Assembly: GCA_934462705.1 (NCBI GenBank)
Contig: CAKSIH010000002.1
Location: 1 to 64,000, forward strand
DNA: 64,000 nucleotides
Reading direction: 5' to 3'
Origin: an uncultured Eubacteriales bacterium
GTDB taxonomy: Bacteria > Bacillota > Clostridia > Oscillospirales > Acutalibacteraceae
The first letter of the stretch is position 1. Every line of letters begins with the position of its first letter. The position numbers and the translations under genes were made by a program. The notes under the pieces are model-generated. The model was given only the letters and a program-made list of their open reading frames with translations, ran no database searches and was not told where the DNA came from. Shown one piece after another: positions 1 to 5,507 of the stretch.

Positions 1-323
1 AAAGATTTTCACGATGTAAGAATGAGTACAAAGATAAATTGGGAGCCTAAAAGAACCTACTTTATGGAAATAACAAATGAAATAGATATCACATTTATGG
101 CCGGAATACGGCCATATTTCATATCCTGCAAGCTTTCAAAGTCAGCATCAGATGCCCTCCAGGAGATAAGTGTGTATCCCTCTTATTTTGGAGGGGAAGG
201 TTCAAAGTGGGCATTTGTATAATAGATGGAAAGGATATAAAAAATGGAAAATTTATAGAATATATAAAAATAGCACAAAATTTTAATTTATTAAGCATTT
301 ATGTTGTAAGGAATAGTGGTTGA
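1..323 (+). pseudogene. Broken 3' end of a Card1/Can2-like (DUF1887) nuclease gene
   Basis: The reading frame is already open at base 1 and stops at 220-222. It encodes a stretch with NEIDITFMAG, then FISCK, then a YFGGEGSK segment. This order (Asp in NEID, Lys in SCK, then a FGG..K turn) matches the PD-(D/E)xK nuclease part of DUF1887/Card1-Can2 proteins, the cyclic-oligoadenylate-activated nucleases of type III CRISPR systems. A second frame, from about 207 to the TGA at 321-323, continues as VGICIIDGKDIKNGKFIEYI, which reads like the family's C-terminal region. The two frames join without the residues expected between them, so an internal deletion with frame change is inferred. The family call rests on recalled motifs. 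The N-terminal CARF domain, if any, lies outside the window. Confidence 0.55.
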
Positions 324-348
324 TATTATATAAAAATTATGTTATAAT
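320..348 (+). promoter_or_regulatory. Sigma-A promoter for the repeat protein
   Basis: TTGATA at 320-325 and TATAAT at 343-348 are separated by exactly 17 bp. The promoter overlaps the stop codon of the broken upstream gene and lies 34 bp before the ATG at 383. Confidence 0.7.
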
Positions 349-382
349 TTATGTATTAAAGCTAAAAAAGGAGAATTCTAAA

Positions 383-1084
383 ATGAAAAGATTTTTTTCG
401 GCACTTTTAATAGGTGCAACACTGGCAATGCCAATTAACATGACTGTATGTAGTGCGGATACTGAATGCAGTGTAAGTAATGATATTGAAAACACTGTAA
501 GTAATGATATTGAAAACAGTGTGAGTAGTGATACTGAAAGCACTGTAAGTAATGATACTGAACACGGTGTAGGTAGTGATACTGAAAGCGGTGTAAGTAA
601 TGCTGTTGTATCAAACAAAAAAAGCAAAAGGCAAAAAATAGCTAAAAAATGCTTAACAGCGGTTGCTTTTATAGGTTTAGGCGCGTTGTGGTTTCTTACC
701 TTGGGAGTAAATGACGAACTCCATAGAAAATTAAACTCATTTGAATTGGAGGATATATACCAAAGAGACGAAGAGTGGTGGGCTATAAAGCGCGAACGGA
801 AAAACCTGGAAATTTCAAAAAGTATTCAATATTGGGTAAAACAACTCGAGTGGGACGAGATATATGCCGCAAATGCAAATATAGAGGAAAGATGTGAACA
901 GTTACAAAGGTTACGTTTGGAGACGATCTTATCAATTATGGAAGAAAGTAATAATAAGGAAGAGGATAGCGTAAATAATACTGGCGAAATTAATGAAAAC
1001 TATAATGAGCTTCCTGCTCTAGATACGGATGCAAGACCAGACTTAGAAGAAAACCTATATACACCGGATGAAAAAGTAGCTTAA
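383..1084 (+). CDS. Secreted octapeptide-repeat protein with membrane segment
   Basis: A 233-residue protein of unknown function. The ATG at 383 is chosen because AAAGGAG precedes it and the product then begins with a signal peptide (MKRFFSALLIGATLAMP). After the signal comes a run of eight-residue repeats of the type VSNDIENT, encoded by five 24-bp units at 473-592 plus a partial one. Next are a basic patch, one hydrophobic segment (about residues 85-105) and a charged, Glu-rich, probably helical C-terminal half. The mature repeat region is acidic and Ser/Asp rich. It has its own promoter and terminator, so it is a single-gene unit. It could be a cell-surface or secreted structural protein; I recognise no family. 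Confidence 0.8.
   Translation: MKRFFSALLIGATLAMPINMTVCSADTECSVSNDIENTVSNDIENSVSSDTESTVSNDTEHGVGSDTESGVSNAVVSNKKSKRQKIAKKCLTAVAFIGLGALWFLTLGVNDELHRKLNSFELEDIYQRDEEWWAIKRERKNLEISKSIQYWVKQLEWDEIYAANANIEERCEQLQRLRLETILSIMEESNNKEEDSVNNTGEINENYNELPALDTDARPDLEENLYTPDEKVA
473..604 (+). repeat. 24-bp in-frame coding repeats
   Basis: Five tandem 24-bp units (473-496, 497-520, 521-544, 545-568, 569-592) and a partial sixth each encode an octapeptide of the type V-S-N/S-D-I/T-E-x-x. Copies differ by point changes, mostly at wobble positions and the last two codons. Copy number could vary by slippage without shifting the frame. Confidence 0.85.
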
Positions 1085-1119
1085 ATTAGTATAAATAAGG
1101 GCTACTGTTTATAAAAATT

Positions 1120-1158
1120 AAAAGCCAAGGACTTTACAAAATCCTTGGCTTTTTTATT
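1120..1158 (+). terminator. Rho-independent terminator
   Basis: The inverted repeat AAAGCCAAGGA / TCCTTGGCTTT is followed by a T-rich run. It ends the transcript of the secreted repeat protein. Confidence 0.85.
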
Positions 1159-1234
1159 TTAACACAAAATAAAATTCAACATATTATAAATTAAAGTTTA
1201 AGTGCAGAATTATTTTTATTTTGGAGGTAAGACT

Positions 1235-2140
1235 ATGCCAAATTTGAGCAGCAATAATATGTTTCCTGATAATTCTTTAGACTTAGCAAGAATGTATGGG
1301 TTTGACCCCTATAATGTAAATAACAGCCGAGGGAGAGCCAGCGCTACTCAGGGTGAGAGTAACGATATTTTAACCCAAATTTACAATGATGAGGCAAATC
1401 AAAGCGCAAGTTCTAAAGGGCCGACGGTCAATTTAGAAATGGGCAAAATTGAATCACAACGCTCGCGTGAGGAAGTTAATGAGCAGCAAATGGAAGAAAG
1501 TAATATGAGCAATACTACTCCGCCGCCACAGGGAGATCAAACTTTTCCAACGCAGCATGGCGAAGAGACTGTAGAGAGTTCTGGCAATATGATGCAAAAC
1601 GGATTGGTACAAAACAACGCACAACAAGGCGGTGCTACCAATGCGGGAGAAACAAGGGAGATACAAGATGGCATGTCACCTGCAAATAACATAATGTCAG
1701 AAGGCAATATTCAGCAAGGCGGTGTTGCCAATGTAGGCGAAACAAGGGAAATACAAGATGGCGTGTCACCTGCAAATAACATGATGTTAGAAGGCAATAT
1801 TCAGCAGGGTAGTACACAAAGTCAGAGTGCCTTGAGGGGAACACAACAAATTAGGTCTTTGCAATCGTCAACTCCAGAAATGTTAGATATAAGTTATGAC
1901 GAGCTTAGACGAGCAAACATAGTTCCAAACAACATAGAGAATATTAGAGATTTTATGAAGACGCAAATAGGTAAAAATGTATTTGTGCAGTCAATTGTTG
2001 GGATAGATACGTTAGTAGAAAAATCAGGGGTTCTCTTGTACGTAGGTAACGATTATATAATACTTAATGAAAGTGTTCCCGGAGATAATCTTTTGCTAAT
2101 TGAAATTCCCGCAATAAGGTTTATAAGATTTGAACAATAA
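1235..2140 (+). CDS. Low-complexity protein with GerQ-like C-terminal domain
   Basis: A 301-residue protein. The ATG at 1235 follows GGAGGT at 1223-1228, so the longer in-frame start at 1202 is rejected. The first ~200 residues are Gln/Asn/Ser rich and hold two near-identical tandem units of about 30 residues, each ending in a GNIQQG motif and containing GETREIQDG. The last ~65 residues look folded: a TQIGKNVFVQSIVG start, then VLLYVGNDYIILNE, then IPAIRFIRFEQ. This pattern resembles the small beta-barrel end of spore-coat GerQ-like proteins of Clostridia. That similarity is from memory and is not secure. No signal peptide is seen. It is monocistronic. Confidence 0.75.
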   Translation: MPNLSSNNMFPDNSLDLARMYGFDPYNVNNSRGRASATQGESNDILTQIYNDEANQSASSKGPTVNLEMGKIESQRSREEVNEQQMEESNMSNTTPPPQGDQTFPTQHGEETVESSGNMMQNGLVQNNAQQGGATNAGETREIQDGMSPANNIMSEGNIQQGGVANVGETREIQDGVSPANNMMLEGNIQQGSTQSQSALRGTQQIRSLQSSTPEMLDISYDELRRANIVPNNIENIRDFMKTQIGKNVFVQSIVGIDTLVEKSGVLLYVGNDYIILNESVPGDNLLLIEIPAIRFIRFEQ

Positions 2141-2155
2141 AATATAATTGAAAAT

Positions 2156-2194
2156 TTCCCCTATACATTATTTCTGTATAGGGGGATTTTTATA
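2156..2194 (+). terminator. Rho-independent terminator
   Basis: The inverted repeat CCCCTATAC (2158-2166) / GTATAGGGG (2176-2184) is followed by GATTTTTATATTT. Confidence 0.85.
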
Positions 2195-2427
2195 TTTAGT
2201 ATAAAAATTATGAAATATTTTATAAGTTAAATACAAATTTTGCTTAAAAACGTCAATGCCACTCGAAAAAAGTTTATAAATTTACAATAAAATATAATGA
2301 AAAAGATTAAATAAGTAAATACTAAACAAAAGCAAAAATAATAAATAGTATTTTCAACGGAGGGGGGGGGGGGGTATTTTATATATAAACACGAAAGTAA
2401 CTTTTACAGAAAAAACCATTATAAGTA
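2195..2427. other. Gene-free AT-rich spacer with a G13 homopolymer
   Basis: This is about 230 bp without a credible gene. It is very AT-rich except for an uninterrupted run of 13 G at 2362-2374, preceded by CGGA. The run ends 53 bp before the -35 box of the RiPP operon. Runs this long can vary in length in vivo and are also prone to sequencing error. Confidence 0.7.
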
Positions 2428-2456
2428 TTGACATAACAGCATTTTAATTGTATGAT
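2428..2456 (+). promoter_or_regulatory. Strong sigma-A promoter of the NHLP/radical SAM operon
   Basis: A perfect TTGACA (2428-2433) and TATGAT (2451-2456) are separated by 17 bp. The first gene starts 60 bp downstream behind AAGGAGG. Confidence 0.8.
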
Positions 2457-2516
2457 TATAACATATATTGCACACTGCAATATATAATTTTATTTATTTT
2501 TTAAGGAGGAAGATTT

Positions 2517-2885
2517 ATGGACGAAAAAAGATTTCAGGAATTGACAGACGCAGCTGCTACAAAGGCGCTGGAGGACGAGGGCTTTAGAAAAGAGCTCTTA
2601 AAGGATGCTAATGCAACAATTAAAAAGGAGTGGGGAGAAGAACTTCCTAAGAAGGTAACTTATCATGAAACGACAGACAAAAAGCTAGTATTTATTCTAC
2701 CTGGAAACGAGGAGCTGGATGACGCAATTTTAGATAATGTTTCCGGTGGAGTTTCTAGAAGAGGTCGTCTAAAATTTGATGATCGTCCCGTGCAGGATAT
2801 GGCCATGGGCTATGCTGCGTTTCCTAGCTATGCTGTTGCTTTACCATCAGATTCGAAATCAGTCACATGGGGAATAAGGCAATAA
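2517..2885 (+). CDS. NHLP-type RiPP precursor peptide
   Basis: A 122-residue precursor, start fixed by AAGGAGGAAG. Residues 1-78 have the look of a nitrile hydratase-like leader (NHLP): a charged helical start, FRKELLKDANATIKK, an acidic LP..EELDDAILDNV segment and a Gly-Gly cleavage site at 77-78 (NVSGG). NHLP leaders recruit modifying enzymes and are removed by a GG-type peptidase. The predicted core is the last 44 residues, beginning VSRRGRLKFDD. It has no Cys, which argues against lanthipeptide, thioether or thiazole chemistry. It has several aromatic residues (Phe, Tyr, Trp) in the contexts FDD, YAA, FPS, YAV and WGI. The radical SAM gene downstream is the likely modifier. The final product is unknown. 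Confidence 0.85.
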   Translation: MDEKRFQELTDAAATKALEDEGFRKELLKDANATIKKEWGEELPKKVTYHETTDKKLVFILPGNEELDDAILDNVSGGVSRRGRLKFDDRPVQDMAMGYAAFPSYAVALPSDSKSVTWGIRQ

Positions 2886-2916
2886 GTATTATTTTTTAAT
2901 TTGGGAGGTAAAAATT

Positions 2917-3108
2917 ATGGATATGAAAGAAATTTACAAAAAAATGGTAGCTAAGGCATCTAAAGATGCGGACTTTAAAAAAGAGCTTTTAAAGGATGCA
3001 AAAGGTGCATTAAAGAAGATAGGAATAGACTTTCCGGAAGACACTACAGTTGAAGTATATCAATCTACAGCAAATCATAAGCAATTTGTTTTACCAAACA
3101 AGGCATAA
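2917..3108 (+). CDS. Leader-only NHLP-like small protein
   Basis: A 63-residue protein, 31 bp after the precursor, with its own GGGAGG site. It aligns with the leader of the upstream precursor through the motif F-(K/R)-K-E-L-L-K-D-A and the region before LP, but stops right after VLPNKA. The GG site and core are absent. It could be a free leader acting in trans as an activator, chaperone or decoy for the modifying enzyme, or a precursor that lost its core. The strong ribosome site and intact frame favour a functional protein. No exact family is assigned. Confidence 0.8.
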   Translation: MDMKEIYKKMVAKASKDADFKKELLKDAKGALKKIGIDFPEDTTVEVYQSTANHKQFVLPNKA

Positions 3109-3121
3109 CATTAGCTGGCGC

Positions 3122-3151
3122 TTAGGCATATAGGTAATTCTATATGCCTAA
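3122..3151 (+). promoter_or_regulatory. Intra-operon hairpin between precursor genes and radical SAM gene
   Basis: A perfect 12-bp inverted repeat, TTAGGCATATAG (3122-3133) and CTATATGCCTAA (3140-3151), with a 6-nt loop. The T-tract after it is interrupted (CATTTTCAATTTTA). It may act as a partial terminator or an mRNA stabiliser giving more precursor than enzyme. That role is inferred. Confidence 0.5.
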
Positions 3152-3193
3152 CATTTTCAATTTTATATTTCTATAATAGAAAGGGGAACCTTA

Positions 3194-4219
3194 ATGAAGT
3201 ATTATCCAAGACAAGCCGTTTGGGAAATGACTTTGAAATGTAACATGAACTGTTTGCATTGTGGTTCTAAGGCCGGAAGGCCGCGCGAAAATGAGTTGAC
3301 ATTGGATGAATGTTTAGATGTTGCTCAGCAACTTATTGACATGGACTTAAAATTCATTACTCTCATAGGTGGAGAAATTTTCTTAAAAGACGGATGGGAG
3401 CAAGTCGCCAAAAAGTTTGTTGACAATGGTGTATATACCAACATAATTACAAATGCATATAACCTTGGCGAAAAGCAGTATGAGCAGTTAAGAAATTCCG
3501 GAATACAGCAGGTAGGTATTTCGGTAGATGGAATGGAGGCTGTTCACAATAAAATACGGCGAAATCCTCATTCGTTTGAGAACGTACTTAAGACGTTGGA
3601 TCGATTAAGAGAAGAGGATTTTTATACAGAAGCTATTACGACTCTAACAGACTTAAATTTTGACGATCTTGAGGACATGTACAACTTATTTGTAAATAAG
3701 GGTGTAGAAATTTGGCAGCTGCAATTGGCAAGCCCAATGGGGAATGCAGCTAAACATACAGAACTTTTGCTGGATCCTAAGAAAGTACCGCTTATTACTA
3801 AGTTTATTAAGAATAAAAATGAAGATAAAAAAATGCTTTTGGTGGCAGGAGATAATTTAGGATACTTTGATGAAAACGAACATTACATTAGAGGAGTGGA
3901 TCCTAAAGAAAAACCTGAATTTCCTGGTTGTCAGGCCGGTAAGTTTGTGGTGGGAATTGACAGCGTTGGTAACGTTAAGGGATGTGAATCTTTACAGTCG
4001 GATGAGTTTATTGAGGGTAATTTAAGAGAACGAAGTCTTTATGATATTTGGAATGATGAAAATGCTTTTGCCTACAATAGAAAAATGACTCCTGGCATGC
4101 TTGCCGGTAAATGTGCTTCTTGCGATAAAGCAGAGATTTGTGCAGGAGGATGCCGACAGTTAAGCAATTTTACCTCAGGAAATAAATATGAAAGTGTATA
4201 CTGCTGCTATAATATTTGA
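3194..4219 (+). CDS. Radical SAM/SPASM peptide maturase
   Basis: A 341-residue enzyme. The SAM cluster motif CxxxCxxC is at Cys16, Cys20 and Cys23 (CNMNCLHC), followed by a GGE motif at 59-61. The C-terminal SPASM-type region supplies Cys246, Cys264, Cys307, Cys310, Cys316, Cys320 and a terminal Cys337-Cys338, enough for auxiliary iron-sulfur clusters. Such enzymes install radical-based changes in ribosomal peptides: thioethers, C-C crosslinks, epimerisation or backbone excision. With a Cys-free core, thioether formation is unlikely. Aromatic crosslinking, epimerisation or splicease-type chemistry remain open. It is the last gene of the operon, starting with ATG after AAAGGGGAA. No transporter or protease follows. 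Confidence 0.9.
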   Translation: MKYYPRQAVWEMTLKCNMNCLHCGSKAGRPRENELTLDECLDVAQQLIDMDLKFITLIGGEIFLKDGWEQVAKKFVDNGVYTNIITNAYNLGEKQYEQLRNSGIQQVGISVDGMEAVHNKIRRNPHSFENVLKTLDRLREEDFYTEAITTLTDLNFDDLEDMYNLFVNKGVEIWQLQLASPMGNAAKHTELLLDPKKVPLITKFIKNKNEDKKMLLVAGDNLGYFDENEHYIRGVDPKEKPEFPGCQAGKFVVGIDSVGNVKGCESLQSDEFIEGNLRERSLYDIWNDENAFAYNRKMTPGMLAGKCASCDKAEICAGGCRQLSNFTSGNKYESVYCCYNI

Positions 4220-4235
4220 TTATATAAACAAAAAA

Positions 4236-4266
4236 TGAGAGAGGAAAATTATCCTCTCTTATTTTT
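4236..4266. terminator. Bidirectional terminator between convergent peptide genes
   Basis: The stem AGAGAGGA (4238-4245) / TCCTCTCT (4252-4259) has T-rich sequence on the + side and A-rich sequence on the other, so it serves both the radical SAM operon and the facing GG-leader genes. Confidence 0.75.
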
Positions 4267-4561
4267 ATGAGATAGAATATGAATCTCCCCATGCCTCTAA
4301 ATGCATAGAGGCAGCCTCAATAGGTGTTACCGTTTGTCCTGGACAGGGACTTAGATGTATTGCAAAATCGTATGCTTCCGATTCATTATCGAAACTCTCA
4401 TATGCCAAAGGTTCTGTGTAACCTGGACAAAATTGAGCAACAAAGAATTTTGTTGACCGATGCTCACAATTTACGAACTTCTTTACACGAGTAATTTTGA
4501 TTACACCGTCACGTCCACCGGCAATGTTTTTAGTTTCACTTAGTTTAATTTTTTGAATCAT
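4265..4561 (-). CDS. Double-glycine-leader small protein A
   Basis: A 98-residue protein with a short leader MIQKIKLSETKNIAGG, the classic bacteriocin/ComC double-glycine form. Cleavage after Gly16 would release an 82-residue product. The mature part has three Cys, with FCPG and SPCPGQ motifs, and ends in an acidic tail. It is a paralogue of the next gene: both share an (F/Y)(F/Y)V.Q.CP segment, a SEAY.FA..LSPC.GQ segment and a long downstream helix. The start is supported by AAAAGGAG. No modification enzyme or C39-peptidase ABC exporter is in the window. Function unknown; an antimicrobial, signal or RiPP-like role is inference. Confidence 0.8.
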   Translation of the reverse strand: MIQKIKLSETKNIAGGRDGVIKITRVKKFVNCEHRSTKFFVAQFCPGYTEPLAYESFDNESEAYDFAIHLSPCPGQTVTPIEAASMHLEAWGDSYSIS

Positions 4562-4602
4562 TGTAAAAATCTCCTTTTAAATAATACAAAGTAGCTATCA
4601 TT

Positions 4603-4935
4603 TTATAAGACATCATAAAAGTTTTCATATGCACGAAATCGTCTAGCAACATATTTAATGGGTATTACTATTTGTCCGTTGCAGGGGCTTAGGCTGCTTG
4701 CAAAAGCGTATGCCTCAGAAAAATTATTGAAACTGCCTTGTGCAAGAGGATGTGTTTTACCGGTACCATCTGGACAAAGTTGAGTAACGTAGTATCGCAG
4801 ATAACAGCAAAGATTTGTGAAAACACGTGCATAACAAATTCCTATTATTCCATCTCCTATATCACCAAAAATTTCATCAAATCCACCAGATATGTTTTTA
4901 ATTTCATTTACGTTTAGTTTGATTTTTTGTGGCAT
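4603..4935 (-). CDS. Double-glycine-leader small protein B
   Basis: A 110-residue protein. The ATG at 4935 is preferred to a start eight codons upstream, because AAAAGGAGC lies eight bases before it and the product then opens directly with the leader MPQKIKLNVNEIKNISGG. The predicted mature part starts FDEIFGDIGDGIIG and contains five Cys, including CC and LCPDG/SPCNGQ motifs. Its second half is similar to protein A, and its leader is almost identical to that of protein C. It has its own promoter at 4972-5000. It is likely exported by a GG-type peptidase-transporter encoded elsewhere. Confidence 0.82.
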   Translation of the reverse strand: MPQKIKLNVNEIKNISGGFDEIFGDIGDGIIGICYARVFTNLCCYLRYYVTQLCPDGTGKTHPLAQGSFNNFSEAYAFASSLSPCNGQIVIPIKYVARRFRAYENFYDVL

Positions 4936-4971
4936 ATGAATAGCTCCTTTTAATAACACAAGATAGCTATC

Positions 4972-5000
4972 ATTATATATAATAATAAATAAAAAATCAA
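4972..5000 (-). promoter_or_regulatory. Promoter of GG-leader gene B
   Basis: On the minus strand TTGATT (4995-5000) and TATAAT (4972-4977) are 17 bp apart. The sequence after the -10 box resembles that before the other GG-leader genes, consistent with duplication of whole gene units. Confidence 0.75.
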
Positions 5001-5025
5001 TACGTAAAAAATTATAAACAAGATA

Positions 5026-5331
5026 TTATTGAATTGCAGCTGCAACTTCAACGCCATTTTGAACAGCGTAGTTTAAGATATCTGTAATTATTAGTGAACG
5101 TGTGTTACGGTTAGAATTATCAGGGAGGTTGAGAAACATAGAAGCTGCTGCGTGTGCTGCAGTGTAAAATTGACGGCCATTATAGGTTAAAATTATATTA
5201 CCTTCATTATCATCCAGAGCAATAACAAATGTACCCGTTTCTTCCGGGTTATTAGAATACAAATAAATCTGTGGCGTTCCACCAGCAATATTTTTAATTT
5301 CATTTACATTCAGTTTCATTTTTTTTGTCAT
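5026..5331 (-). CDS. Double-glycine-leader small protein C
   Basis: A 101-residue protein. The ATG at 5331 follows AAAGGAGATATTTATA; the longer in-frame extension to 5397 would lie over the promoter and is rejected. The leader MTKKMKLNVNEIKNIAGG is nearly the same as that of protein B. The mature part has no Cys and starts TPQIYLYSNN. It carries a TFVIALDD..NIILTY strand region and an AAHAAASMFLN helix that parallels the SEAYAFASSL helix of protein B, so the three genes look like diverged paralogues with a conserved leader and fold. Function unknown. Confidence 0.82.
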   Translation of the reverse strand: MTKKMKLNVNEIKNIAGGTPQIYLYSNNPEETGTFVIALDDNEGNIILTYNGRQFYTAAHAAASMFLNLPDNSNRNTRSLIITDILNYAVQNGVEVAAAIQ

Positions 5332-5368
5332 TATAAATATCTCCTTTAAAAAATACAATGTAATTATT

Positions 5369-5397
5369 ATTATATATAATGACAAATAAAAAGTCAA
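5369..5397 (-). promoter_or_regulatory. Promoter of GG-leader gene C
   Basis: On the minus strand TTGACT (5392-5397), a 17-bp spacer and TATAAT (5369-5374). Confidence 0.78.
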
Positions 5398-5460
5398 GAT
5401 TTTATTAAATAAAAAAATATAAACGTGAATTTAGACAAAAAATTTTGATAAAATATTAAT

Positions 5461-5496
5461 AAAGGGTGCTAAAATTTTGCTTTAGCACCCTTTTGT
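5461..5496 (-). terminator. Terminator of pyruvate kinase
   Basis: The long inverted repeat AAGGGTGCTAAA / TTTAGCACCCTT lies 12 bp beyond the pyk stop on the minus strand. It has T-rich flanks on both sides. Confidence 0.85.
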
Positions 5497-5507
5497 AATA
5501 AAATATT

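Noticed and set aside
473..604. Regular 24-bp repeats that look CRISPR-like
   Set aside because: There are no spacers; units are contiguous, in frame and code for a regular octapeptide.
349..627. Minus-strand frame with Ser/Leu-rich repeats
   Set aside because: It is the shadow of the repeat-coding gene at 383 and has no ribosome site.
2917..3108. Second complete RiPP precursor
   Set aside because: It lacks both the GG cleavage site and any residues that could form a core.
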